DNA from: Dermanyssus gallinae
Lineage: Eukaryota; Arthropoda; Arachnida; Mesostigmata; Dermanyssidae
Assembly: GCA_003439945.1 (NCBI GenBank)
Contig: QVRM01002457.1
Span: 698,501 to 762,500 of the forward strand
Direction of reading: 5' to 3'
Length of the DNA stretch: 64,000 bases
Shown here: one piece after another, positions 11,374 through 23,260 of the stretch
How the letters are laid out: each line of letters opens with the position of its first letter
How positions within the stretch are numbered: position 1 is the first letter of the stretch
Made by a program: the position numbers and the translations under genes
The notes under the pieces: model-generated
Database searches by the model: none
The model's input: only the letters and a program-made list of their open reading frames with translations
What the model was told of the DNA's origin: nothing

Positions 11374-14300
11374 GCGCACAGAGACGTCGACGACCGACCC
11401 CAAAACAAGTGGTCAGAAGTAACTTGGCCTCGAAAATCAAGCAAGTTTACGCCTCAGTATCGCGGTCGCGGTAGTCTTCGTCGCAGAAGCAGTTTGGTGC
11501 GTAATGGACGCACAACTGTTGCTGCCTTCTGCTAGCTGCTATTGTCGATATGTCCTTATTGTTGTTGTCGTCGTCACTTCTGTTGCAGCCGTGCCCAAGC
11601 GTTAACTCCGGTGGGACTCAGTGACTTATCGAGTATCGAGAGAACGGTGTGAAGACGAAGAGATGACCCCCGATAACGAAGAAGAAGATGATGATGAAGA
11701 AGTTGATGATGATGCTGAAGCTGATGATGATGATGGCGGCGATGACGACGTTGACGGCTACAGCCCCGATCTCGGCCCGCCGACACACTAGGGACAGGAC
11801 ACGACAGGACAGGATGAACGCCAGAAAACGAACGAAGAGCGACTAGAATACAGAGCCGACAACTACGACAACGCTAACGCTAACGAAGACAACGGCGTCG
11901 TCATCGGCAGGGGTGCCGGCAGGGGTGTCGGCGATGGTGATGATGATGATGATGGAGAACTAATTCGCTATGAAGGGTGCCGCTCGTCGCTGCAGCACAG
12001 GCGGTGGCGGTGGTAACGATGGTGGTGGTGGTGGAGAATGGTGAGTAGCTTACGTACGCCGAACAGTAACGCGCAACAGTGAAAGGCAAAGACGAAGAAC
12101 AAGACGAAGACATAGAAAACGACGACGACGACGATGGCGAAGCCAGAGAAGAAGTAGAAGAAGAATGCGATGGCCGCGGTGAGGATAACAAAAGCAACCG
12201 ATAGCAACAGTTAGGCGCTCTACTCAAGGTGGTCTCTCCGAAAAAAAAACGCTCGACGTCATTAGCAGCCAGCCAATAACGCGACGAGCACCGATGAACC
12301 ACCGATGAAGGGTGACTCTGACGATAGACAAGTAATAGCGCCGCTGACGATGCTGATGATGTTGCAGTTACAACTGCTACTACTAGTACTACTAGTACTA
12401 ATAATAAGGCACCGACAACGGCGACAAAACAAATAACAGCAAACACAACAACAACAACAACAACAACAATAGGGAAAACAAAAAGGCCAGAAAGTCACTC
12501 ATCCGATCAGGGCGGACATCTCGAGAATGGGAATCCCGAGAGACAGTCTTACTTTTCTTGTTGCAACTGCTACTTGATGCAAGTCTGCGGCGGGGGGGGG
12601 GGGGGGCGCAGTGGCAGGGTAAAGACCACACAACGGCCACCACAACAACAACAACAACAACAATGACGACAACAAGGCGGGCCCGCGGCCGGACGGTGGG
12701 GAAGGCAGACGGCCGACGTCAATGATTAGTTAGTATTGGCCTGCGGCCGTCTGCTGTTGCCACTGCAGATTCTGGTGGAGATGGAGATGATGATGGTGGT
12801 GGTGGTGGTTGTAGTAATGATGATGATGATCCTGGTGGTGGTTCTGACGCAGCTGTTTACGCTCATCATCATCATCATCGTCATCACTATCGTCACCGTT
12901 GTTGTTGGCGTTTTCATTGTTTCATCATTCGATTTTGGTTCGTCGTCGTCGTTACTGTATTCGTGGCGATGATGAGCTTAATCAACAATGGAATCCGTGC
13001 AGCAGCAGCCGTCTCTGGAGGAGCAAACGAACCGAAAAGCAACCGGGAAGAAACCGGAAAGAGCCACTGTGTGGGGAATCGGCCAGGCCGGGCCGGTCTG
13101 ATGACGGTTGCGCTCGTGGTCGTGGCAGTCACGACGCTCGTGACGGTTCTGGAGGTGGTGATAGAGTGCTGATGGTGACGGTGAAGGTGGCCGGGGAGGT
13201 GAGACGACGACGACGACAACAACAACAACGAAGACGACGACAATGTGGTGACTACAGGCAGCGGCAACTTGATGTCAATCAGTCTGTCTGTTTGTCGCTG
13301 GTCGGGCGGTTGGTTAGTAGGTTACCTGGTTGGTAGTCGGAAGAAGTTGGTCGTTGGTTGTTGGTTGGTTGGTTGGTTGGTTGGTGGGGTAACAGGCCCA
13401 CAGGAGGCAGAGGTCCAGGCGAGCTGGCTGGCTGACTGGCGCGGCTGTGCTGGCTCTCGCTGCTGATTTCCCTGCTGATTCCGCTGCTCGAGTTGCTGCG
13501 CTGCTGCGCCGCTTCGAGATCAGCAGCAGCAGCAGCGGCGACGGCAGCGGCGGCGGCGCTGGTCTCGAAGCTGTCTTCGCTTCCTCTACCCTCTCCCTCG
13601 GCCACCTTCTTCTCCACTCTCCACTCCCCCTGGCGGCTTCGTTGTTCACCCCAACGACAGACAGGGCTCCCCTCACCACCACAACGCAACAACAGCAACA
13701 ACAACAACAACCACCACCACAGCGAGAACCCTCTCAGCAGACGCCCCCTTTCCGGCCCCACGCCTATCCGACCACCCCTAGCAGCCTGCAGGGCATTCAA
13801 TCCGCCGCCACCGCTGTCGCCTGTATCTCTCCTATTCCTCCCTAACCTGACGATTGCGACGACTGCGACGCTGCTGCTGCTGCGACGGCGGCGGCGGCGG
13901 AGCGCGAGACGGTCTCAGATGAACCGACGGACCAACGGAGCACATCGGCAGTACTACGACGACGACGACGAGCATCGGAAGGAAGACGTGGAGGTGGAAG
14001 AGGAGGAGGAGGAGGAACAGGAGACAGCAACCCGCCGACGATGACGACGCACGACGTACAACCGCCTGCACGCGCGGACAGACAGACAGCCAGACAGGGG
14101 CACGCAAACCTCGCGCGGCTGCGCGCGCGGCCGGCCAGGAGGGCAACAAAGGGAAAGAGCGAGAAAGAGTGAGGGGGGGGGAGAACAGCGAACGCTGACG
14201 CAGACTAAAGGGGAACAACCATAGGCAATGACGATGACGACGACGACGAGGAGGAGACCAAGTGACGTGGGTTACCACCATCTCGACGGGCGGTTGGGGG

Positions 14301-14740
14301 GAGGGGGCGGGAGAGGGCAGCCGGCGTACATGTTGTGCCCCAGCCACCGCCGTCGCAGCTGCCACTAGACCGAAGCAGCACCAGCAGCAGCACACCACCA
14401 CTACAGCCACCACCGCCGCCGACGACGACGCGTCAAGGTGGGGTGGATTGCGGGTTACAACGCAATGAAGGAACTATTACTACTGACACACCAACAACAA
14501 CGACAACAACAGGAAGAAGGTAAAGGTGAGGGAGGCGACGAAGGGCAACGGGGAGAGGGGGCGGCAGGCCAGCAGGTCGGTCGGTTGGTATGGGAGCGAA
14601 ACGGCCAGACTGCGGGGTGGTGGGCAGCGGCTGCAGCTGCGGCGGCAGCAGCAGCAGCAGCAGCGGCGGGGTGAAAGGCGAATGGGCGACGACCTGCCGA
14701 GGAAGAGAGGAAGGGGGGGTGAAGGTAGGTGGGTAGATGG
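10997..14740. other. Low-complexity triplet DNA, no gene recognised
   Basis: GGT/GAT/GAC/CAA/CAG tracts dominate (11,130-11,200, 11,680-11,745, 11,930-11,955, 12,100-12,140, 12,445-12,475, 12,780-12,835, 13,200-13,240, 13,360-13,385, 13,515-13,560, 13,680-13,725). Also present are a run of 15 G at 12,592-12,606 and an 11-bp inverted repeat GCAGACGGCCG (12,705-12,715 against 12,744-12,754). Confidence 0.5.
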
Positions 14741-14885
14741 ACAGTTGGCTGGTTGTATGTATGGGTAGGTAGGTAGGTAGCTAGGTGGGTAGGTATGAAG
14801 GTAGATAGGTAGATAGGTAGTTGGGTAGGTAGGAAGGTAGGTGGGTAAGTATGAAGGTAGGTAGATGGATAGGTAGGTAGATGGT
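14741..14885. repeat. Imperfect (GGTA)n tetranucleotide array
   Basis: Repeated GGTA/GGTG/GATA units on the plus strand, followed by a G-rich stretch with a G13-type run near 14,926-14,938. Confidence 0.85.
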
Positions 14886-15988
14886 GGTGGGGGCAGAAGG
14901 CAGAAGTTGGTGGGCGTAGGATTGGGGGGGGGGGGGGGATAAAGGGGGGACCGTTATCAGGCGAACCAACAACAACCGCCGCCGCCGCAGCTGCTGCTGG
15001 CAGCAGCGACTTTACCAGCATCATCGCATCGCTGTCGCCGTCGCAGCCTCGGGTGGTAGCGGCGGCGGCGGCAACGACGAAGACGACACAGGAGGTTCAG
15101 CGGTGATGGCGGTGGCGTCGGCGTCGGGGGTAAAACGAGCGTCAGCAGCAGCAGCAGCAGAAACAGGGGGTAGCTGCAGCAGCGAAAGCAGAAACAGCGG
15201 TGATGGGGGTTGCTGCATCTGGTTCTGCTGCTGGTGCAACGGAACCCCATCGTAGCAGCAGCAGCAGCCGCAGCAGCAGCAATGAAGGGGTCGTCTAAAT
15301 GGTGGCCGTGGTGCTACTTGTGCCCCCGGCGCCGCCGCTGCCGCCGCCACCATCTGTTTACTACCACAGATTGTGCTAGAGCAGCGGCGGTGGTTCCTGG
15401 AGTAGTGTAGCGACCGTAACCTCCTGTATCACTAGCACTAGTAGTACAACTACTACAACTGCTACTACTACTACTGCTACGAGAACGAATGACGACAATA
15501 CAACGCCGACTGCCCCCCCCTCCCCCCCCGTCACCCACCCAACCCAACCACCCACCCACTCACCCACCCACCAGCGGCCACCATCATCATCACCACTGGC
15601 CCTACAACCAGTCTCTTGCGTCGCCGTCGCCATGTCGGTGGGACACCGCTCCTGCAGTCGCTGCTGCTGCCGCCACAGCCGTAGCCGTTGCCGCCTGAAG
15701 CAGCACCATCGCTAGAGCTGTAACAACCGGCGGTGGCGGAGCGGCGGCGGTGGCGGTGGAGCCCGTGGTGGTGGTAGCGGTGGGACCGCTGCCTGCCGCG
15801 CTCGAGGCGGCGGTTATCCAGCACACGGAATGGCTGGCTGGTCGGCCGGGTGGTGGGTGGGTGGTGGGTGGGTGGGTTTTATGGAACAGCGAGGGGAACC
15901 GAGCGGGCGACCGACGAACGGGACCGACACCCACGAGACCGGTCGACGGATGGTGGAAGCACGACCAGACGCGCAGCGCGCTGAACCA
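14886..15988. other. GC-rich triplet DNA, no gene recognised
   Basis: GGC/CAG/GCC triplets and C/G runs occur (for example C runs at 15,515-15,529 and CCCA repeats at 15,535-15,572, mirrored by GGTG repeats at 15,849-15,875). Long frames on both strands are repeat translations. Confidence 0.4.
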
Positions 15989-15989
15989 C

Positions 15990-16141
15990 CGTTGTTGTTG
16001 TTGCCGTCGTCGTCGTCGTCGTTGTTGTTGTTGTTGTTGTTGCCGTTGTCGTTGCTGTTGTTGTTGTTGTCGTCGTCGTCGTCGTCGTTGTTGTTGTTGT
16101 TGTTATTGTTGTTGTTGTTGTTGTTGTCGTCGTCGTCGTCG

Positions 16142-16173
<32 letters not shown>

Positions 16174-16216
16174 GCCGTTGTCGTTGCTGTTGTTGTTGTT
16201 GTCGTCGTCGTCGTCG

Positions 16217-16278
<62 letters not shown>

Positions 16279-16327
16279 GCCGTTGTCGTTGCTGTTGTTG
16301 TTGTTGTTGTCGTCGTCGTCGTCGTCG

Positions 16328-16425
<98 letters not shown>

Positions 16426-16558
16426 ATTGTTGTTGTTGTTGTTGTTGTTATCGTCGTCGTCGTCGTTGTTGTTGTTGTTGTTGTTGTTGCCGTTGTCGTT
16501 GCTGTTGTTGTCGTCGTCGTCGTTGTTGTTATTGTTGTTGTTGTTGTCGTCGTCGTCG

Positions 16559-16593
<35 letters not shown>

Positions 16594-16610
16594 GCCGTCG
16601 TCGTCGTCTG
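15990..16610. repeat. 620-bp GTT/GTC triplet array with higher-order module
   Basis: The array is almost pure GTT with blocks of GTC. A 19-bp marker GTTGCCGTTGTCGTTGCTG, each time followed by GTT units and then a GTC block, starts near 16,039, 16,171, 16,276 and 16,486. The intervals are close to 132, 105 and 210 bp. Triplet phase is kept throughout. On the minus strand it would read as AAC/GAC repeats. Confidence 0.95.
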
Positions 16611-16939
16611 TGACAGGGCGGCCCAGAGGGGAATTATGGTGATGTTGGCCACAGCAGCAGCAGCAGCATCAATGTTGTCGTCGTCGTCGTCACTGTTGAT
16701 GGTGGTGGTGGTGGTCGTGGCGGCATAGAGAGTGTAGCCGCCCTCATCCTCCGCCCGCTCTGCTTTGCACTGCAGCCGCAGCAGCAGCAGCGGGAGCTGG
16801 AACAGCTTCACCTCAAGCTCCATCTCATTGTTGTCGTCGTCATCGTAGCAGTTGCTTGCCTGCCTGTCTGCCTACCTGTAGTAGTTATGGTAACACTAGC
16901 TACAGTAACATCACTGGAAACAAGTGCTACCTAAATATG

Positions 16940-17130
16940 ACAATAATGACGGCGACGACGAGGGCAGCAGCAGCAACAACAACATGAACTGCAATAAAAA
17001 TAAAAACAAAATGCACAGCAATAACAATACCAAGCACAACGACAATCACAGCAACAACAACAGCAACAGCAACGGCAACAACAGCAACGGCAACAACAAC
17101 AGCAACAACAACAGCAACAGCAACAACAAC
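16940..17130. repeat. CAA/CAG-rich triplet tract
   Basis: Interrupted ACA/GCA repeats giving N/S runs in one frame. No gene support. Confidence 0.8.
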
Positions 17131-17242
17131 AACCTTTATAACGTCATTAGCGATAGCAGCAACAACGGTATTGGCGGCAGCAGCAGCAACAGCGGCGGCA
17201 CCACTAGTAGCATCCGGTCCACACAGCGCTTATGTGCATACG

Positions 17243-17245
<3 letters not shown>

Positions 17246-17316
<71 letters not shown>
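17246..17316. repeat. (TA)n microsatellite, about 70 bp
   Basis: One of the two longest TA arrays in the window, with a single TG interruption. Confidence 0.95.
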
Positions 17317-17320
<4 letters not shown>

Positions 17321-18287
17321 CATGTACCCAAGAGACATGCAACAGATCATCAAAACGTCGAACTGACAAAAAGAGCTAGAAGGAGACAAATAGAATGAAC
17401 GGGAGCAGCTGGAGGGTTATTATAACAACGCCCAAATAATAGATCATCATGAAGTGGTGGTAAAAATCGCGACTGTAGCAATAACAACAACAACAGCAAC
17501 CACAACATTAAAAATAACAGTTTGTCAAGCAACACCATGTTGTCGTTGTTGCTCTCAACACACGGGGCCAACTACGAGCATTGCCATCTACAACGCGACC
17601 CCGTGAAATCACCGTTATGCGTAATAGCGTAATAGAAAATAATTAGCATAGAAACACACAATCAAAGTTCTTAGTCATTCACGCCGATTTGCCTAAACAC
17701 CTTCACTCGTACTCGTATAATGTATGTAACATAACCTGTTATGTGAGCAACAACAGCAACAGAAGACTGTTGACGGTTTGAAAACAACAATAACAACAAC
17801 AACAACAACAACGTTGAGTAGTCACGATTAACAGCCTCGCACTAACTATATTAGCCTTATAAACACACTAATTGACCCAGGTGCATTACTTAAGCAAATC
17901 GAACATCGTCGGCGGCTCAGACCGCTACTGCAAGCGTCAAATGAGAAGACGCAACAACAACAACAACAACAAGACTAATTAAACTAATTGTTCACTCTAT
18001 TGTTCACTTCAAAGTTCTAACATAACAAAGTTATATAAGTAAAATGATTGTTATAGAACTAATCATCATCATCATCATAATCTTAAAATGACAAAACAAT
18101 GCGCACTCACACCGTATATAACGGAACGCAAGTGAGTCAAGCTTGTCCATTATTATCTCCATCCTCCTCTTCCTAATAGTTCCTCTCTCTCTCTCCCTCT
18201 CTCTCTTTAGCTCACCTTATCTCTCGATATCTCTATCCTTCATTTTTACGTTATTGCTTCTCTCTACTCGTGATGTCTTCTAATGTC
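17317..18287. other. No gene seen; small CAA runs and pyrimidine-rich DNA
   Basis: CAA runs occur at 17,790-17,812 and 17,951-17,971, and a CT-rich stretch at 18,180-18,265. A (TA)n array follows at 18,288-18,311. Confidence 0.4.
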
Positions 18288-18479
18288 ATATATATATATA
18301 TATATATATATCTAAGACATCAACAAAAGTCCACCCGCATTCGCGGCACGATGCCGGCGATGTGCAGTGCCGACCGCTGCACTGCGCATTCGCTGCTTCC
18401 CTCACCCGGACAGAGAAGGACAAGTCAACAGAGTCCCAAAGGGTCATGGACTCGAGGTTGCTGTCTAACTGTTTTTAAT

Positions 18480-18815
18480 TGTTTGTTTGAAAAGCGACTG
18501 CTTTTTTTTTCTTTCATTCTAGACCATCTCTCCAGCTTGCGGCTTGGAAACACCGTGAGTTTCAAGTATCATTCTCATTTTATATTCACACCGACGATAT
18601 GTCGAGATATCTAGAGCTTTCCCAACAGTTCTCGCGGCAGCAGCAGCAGCAGCAGCATAGCCACTGACTCTCGGCGGCGAGTGGATGGTTGTTTCGAGTG
18701 AGCATCGCTCAAAGAAAATTCGATCAACAACGGTCGATCAAACCCCCCTGCGACAACACCCCGGTACATGGCAACCATGACAGCTATGTAGCTAGACGTC
18801 GCCACGACGCAACGT
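18480..18815 (-). mobile_element. SINE family 2, diverged copy with internal CAG expansion
   Basis: On the minus strand this copy aligns along its whole length with the intact copy at 59,344-59,686. Shared blocks are GTACCGGGGT in the head, TGAGCGATG.TCA and GAGAGTCAG in the body, and CTAGATATCTCGACAT toward the tail. Its tRNA-like promoter boxes are eroded. A (CTG)n/(CAG)n expansion at 18,638-18,656 replaces the short GCTGCCA of the other copy. Confidence 0.75.
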
Positions 18816-19098
18816 AGCTATCTAATTCTGTGACGTTGTCGTCATTTTGCGCCCTCGAACACTACAAACAATAGGATCGGGCGGAGGTGGCGGCGGCGGC
18901 CATGACTCAAAGTCAAAGATAGGCTAGAGGTGGTTGGTGGAAGAGGAAGACGAACGACAACACCAAAACCAGACAGTAGACCTTCAATACATGGTGGTGT
19001 AGTTGTTGTTAATAAAAAAAAAGACAAATAAAAATGTGTTTTCATCGTCGTCGTCGTCCTCAGTAACGACGACAGAAGTGGGAACATCTCGAGATAGA

Positions 19099-19099
19099 G

Positions 19100-19140
<41 letters not shown>
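19099..19140. repeat. Compound (TA)n-(GA)n microsatellite
   Basis: About 11 TA units run into about 9 GA units. Confidence 0.95.
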
Positions 19141-19384
19141 GGGGGAGAGGGGGGAGAGCGCGCAAGAGAGAGAGAAAAGAGCACACCGAATTAACGGAGT
19201 TCATTAGCATCGGGACATCAGGCAATAGAAGCGCAGCGGTCGTGGTCCCGGCGCGGCGGTCGTCACGATAACACAAATCGAGCAGACGAGTATGGAACGA
19301 GCGGTGAATAAACTACTGATGGTGGTAACAACAGGCACAATAGTAATAATAATAATATTAATAAAACTAATAATAAGAGCAAGG

Positions 19385-19557
19385 ACGACGACGGCAACAA
19401 CAACAACAACAACAGCAGCAGCAGTAGCAACAACAACGCCATCGAGAACAACAACAGCAGCAGCAACAACAACAACAACGCCATCAAGAACAACAACAGC
19501 AACAGCAGTAGCAGCAACAACAACAACAACAACAACAACGCCATCGAGAACAACAAC
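19385..19557. repeat. CAA/CAG array with repeated ACGCCATCRAGAACAAC module
   Basis: The 17-bp module recurs near 19,435, 19,479 and 19,537 between CAA, CAG and CAGTAG blocks. This is a second example of higher-order structure in a triplet array. Confidence 0.85.
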
Positions 19558-19784
19558 TCCTGTAGCTTTTGAGGAGATCTCATGACGACGAGTTGATGAT
19601 ATATTCGATAATGCCGATGTGAGCTCATTCATAATCGCCGTTACTGCTTAGTGCGAGAGGCGGGCGATTAGGCGACGCAACTCGTCACAGTCTCATACGA
19701 GCAGATCCCAAGCAGCCCGGCGGAAGGAACAGTTGTTGGCCAGCGAACGCTGGCCGCCGTCGCAGCACCACCTCCACCTCCACC

Positions 19785-19855
19785 ACCATCATCATCATCA
19801 TCATCGTCATCATCATCATCATCGTCATCATCATCATCGCCACCGTCATTATTAA

Positions 19856-19887
<32 letters not shown>

Positions 19888-20060
19888 CGACCATCGACGA
19901 GGTCGGCGATAAGAACAATATTACTCTAGACAAGGGCGAGGATGACGACGCCGTCGACGACGGCCAAGCTGATTATGATGATGGTTATAATGATGATGAT
20001 AATAATAATAATAACAATGATGATGATGATGATGATGATAATAATAATAATGATGATATT
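19785..20060. repeat. CAT/GAT/AAT triplet arrays
   Basis: (CAT)n runs lie at 19,788-19,885, and GAT/AAT runs at 19,975-20,055. Confidence 0.9.
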
Positions 20061-20299
20061 ATGAACAACACTCGTCTAACGGCACCACACTTTGCTATGC
20101 CCCCAGCTCGCTCATACGGCGTCAGCAGCAGCAGCAGCAACAACAACAGCAACAGCAGCAACAGCAACAACAACAACAACGACAACAGCAACAACAACAA
20201 CAACAACAGCGAGCTGGAGATCGCTTGCGGCGCAGCACTAAACAAGCAGCTTAACCAACAACAACCTATCCTAGGCAGACTGTAGATGGCTGTCTGGCT

Positions 20300-20405
20300 T
20301 GGCTAGCTGATGATTATGATTACTATTACTAGTATTATAATATTATTATTACTAATACTATTACTATTATTATTATTATTATTACTGTTATTATTATTAT
20401 TATTT
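20300..20405. repeat. (ATT)n-rich array
   Basis: ATT/ACT triplets with interruptions. Confidence 0.85.
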
Positions 20406-21175
20406 TTGTTGTAATACTCTGCATGCGTGCATCGTGCGTCCGCCCGCCGCGCTTACTGTTGTTTCTCCACTCAGACAGGCAGATCAGGCTCTAACCGGCC
20501 GGCCGGCAGGCAGGCAGGCTCGATCGAGAGAGGCGACACAATAAACTTATTAGTTAGCTGGTTAACAACTTCTACAGCTAATGCTGCGGCTCCACGCGTT
20601 GTCGTTTCGCCGTGCTCTGCGCATATTCTGCGCTTAGGACGACGACGACGATGAGGACTTTTGTTGGTTCGGCTGGTTCTTGTTCTTGTTGTGCCTCTGT
20701 TCTGTTCATTTGTGTTCTGCTTGTGGTTGTTGCCTAATCGACAACAACCAAGAACCTAGAACTTGTTCACGTTATTTTTCTTATTCTTCTTCTTCTCGGA
20801 GCGAACGAACGAACGAGCCAACGACTAAACTCACTATTTAATTGAACTACAACGCCAGCTAGATCTAGATCGACTGAGGTGTAAGTGAGCCTGCGTATCA
20901 GCAGTGCGCAGGTAACGCAGACAGCGCAGACAAAGATACAGCAGCAGCAGATATAGGCTGTATGAATAACAAACAGCAGCATAGCCTAGAATTGAAATCA
21001 CACGGCCTCTACTCTCAGCAAGAAGGCTATACGCACTCACCGCTACTCAGAAACTAACGACGACGACGAGCGATTATAACGTTAACAACAATACGGACGA
21101 CGCGATAACATAGACAATATCGGCAACCAACGCGAGACCACAACAACATCGGCAATAACTGTTACAACAAGAACA

Positions 21176-21245
21176 ACATTAGCAATCAGAACGATAACAT
21201 TAGCAATCAAGATAACACTAGCAATCAAGATAACATTAGCAATAC
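21176..21245. repeat. 18-21 bp tandem repeat, four units
   Basis: GATAACATTAGCAATCAA repeats with small changes. Confidence 0.85.
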
Positions 21246-21514
21246 CATCAACGACAACAACAAAACAACAACAACAACAATGACGACCTCTATAACCGTA
21301 TTATCGTGCTATCCCCACCGCCGCCATCCTTGCGATGATGGGTTTATCGAGTTTAGTCGATGGCTGGGTCAACTGCCCACCCATCATCATCATTGTCTGC
21401 CTGCCTGCCTACCGTTATATCGGTAGTACCTATTCTCACGAAGGACATGATCCGATCTCTTCATATCTGCGTACATGATCAAACATGATCCGATCTCACA
21501 AACTGCAACTATAA

Positions 21515-21845
21515 CAGCAGCAGCAGCAGCAGCAGCAACAACAACAATAATCAAACTACAACAACAACAGCAACAACAACAACAGCAATAATCAAACTAC
21601 AACAGCAACAACAGCAACAACAATCAAACAACAACAGCAACAACAATCAAACTACAACAACAATAGCAACAATCAAACAACGGCAATATTGCTGTTGCCT
21701 GGCTGGCTAGCGGTTACGGACAACAACAACAACAACAGCAGCAACAACAATCAAACTACAACAACAACAGCAACAGCAACAATAGTAGCAACAATCAAAC
21801 AACGGCGGCAATATTGCTGTTGCCTGGCTGGCTAGCGGTTACGGT
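21515..21845. repeat. CAA/CAG array carrying a 120-bp duplication
   Basis: The unique-looking block GCTGTTGCCTGGCTGGCTAG occurs twice (near 21,690 and 21,810), each time after CAATCAAACAACGGC. This shows a segmental tandem duplication of about 120 bp inside the triplet array. Confidence 0.85.
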
Positions 21846-22767
21846 CGTGATGCTGGCGTTGGCGGTAATGGTGGTGATCATGATCATCCGCGCCACCCGC
21901 ACACCAGCAAAGCCACCCAGCAAAACCGCCCTCCAGACAGACAGATAGATACAAACGTACAACATACGTAATCAGGCGTCTTGTAGCACAACAGTCTAAC
22001 AGTTTAACAGTACTTAGCAGTTAGCGGTTAAGACGGCCCAACTTCGGGGGCGGCAGCGATGACGTTGATGATGATAATGCTGGTGATGGTGGTGGTGGTG
22101 ATGGTGGTAATGATAATGATCACGACAACAACAAAAACAACAACAACAACGACAACATTAACGCTGCTCCCGAGCGACGCGCGACCAACACCGAAGCCAC
22201 CAACGCCTCCACGTTCGAACACTCGTCCGTTCGTTGTTCGCCGCCCGTTGTTCGCCCGTAACCGCACTTGCGTGCATCACCCGTCAACAAAACACACACA
22301 CACACTTACTTACCTAGTTAACTCTACGCGCGTACTCTCGTCGTATACGCATGCACATCAACAACCAACATCACAACAACCAGAACAACGGCAATAACGA
22401 CGACGACGATGCCGACGGAAACAACAACATCAATAATAACAACAACAACAATGATTACAACTACTACACCGACTACACCGACTACTACATCGACTACAAC
22501 AGCATCAGCAGCAGCAACAGCATAACAAGCATCTGCAGCCACAACGGAAGCTGCACCAAGCAGTTGTTGCTGTTGTTGTTGTTGTTGCTGTTGTTGTTGT
22601 TGTTGCTGCTGGAAACGGCAGGAAGGAGTACACGACGCAAAATCACCAAATCTCGTCGTCGCCGCCGCCTCCTTCTCAATCAAGAACACGAATATACGAA
22701 AACGCACGCACTCACTCTGCTACAGACGGGGACTGGCGAAGAAGAAGCATCAGACTACTACGTCTGG

Positions 22768-22772
22768 TCGTG

Positions 22773-22808
<36 letters not shown>
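22768..22808. repeat. (GTA)n array
   Basis: About 12 GTA/TAG units at the right edge of the triplet-rich region. Confidence 0.9.
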
Positions 22809-22934
22809 TCATCGGAGACTACTCATTGGGTCGGTCGGTTGGTCCCTCACAAACATACACACTCACTCACTCCTCGCTCTCACACTCAGCAGCCAGTAGA
22901 GTAGTCATTCCATCATCGCAGCCGCAGCAGCTAC

Positions 22935-23260
22935 TAGCGACTAGAGAGTTTGTTTAGGTGCGCATGCTCAATAGCGCTCACGCGCCAGAGATCACGCGAC
23001 GGATGGTGCTGCAAAGCAAGATGGCCGCCCGGCCAGGCCAGCCAGCCGACCGGCCGACCGACCGACCGGCTGATGGCGGGTGGGTGAAACGCTCCTTTCC
23101 TTCCTTCCTGACTGACTGGGTCGGTGGGTGGGTGGGTGGGTGGTTGATTTGTGGGTGACGGCGCCCGCGCCAGCGGCGGCGGCGGAAGCGGAAGCGCACC
23201 GCTAACACCCGCCAAATTCGAACGCGCGGTTGAATGGTCGTCAAGTCGTCAGCAATGCGT
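22935..23260. promoter_or_regulatory. Candidate CpG-rich promoter-like segment
   Basis: The segment contains GCGCATGC (NRF1-like) at about 22,961, CAAGATGGCCGCC (YY1-like) at about 23,025, and GGCGCCCGCGCC with GGC repeats at 23,159-23,185. Such motifs are common at housekeeping start sites in animals. I cannot show a transcript, and the strand is uncertain. It could be a distal start for the minus-strand PCBP-like gene or for an unseen gene. Confidence 0.25.

Noticed and set aside
13279..14413. Several 120-190 codon frames with R/S/P runs
   Set aside because: Low-complexity GGC/CAG/GAC repeats; no motif, no start or splice support.
15750..16823. Open frames of 270-314 codons on both strands across 16 kb
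   Set aside because: They are pure translations of the GTT/GTC array (C, L or T runs). All frames stay open because the repeat lacks stop triplets.
16940..17380. CRISPR-like or protein-coding N/S-rich repeat
   Set aside because: Irregular triplets without spacer structure; eukaryotic microsatellite.
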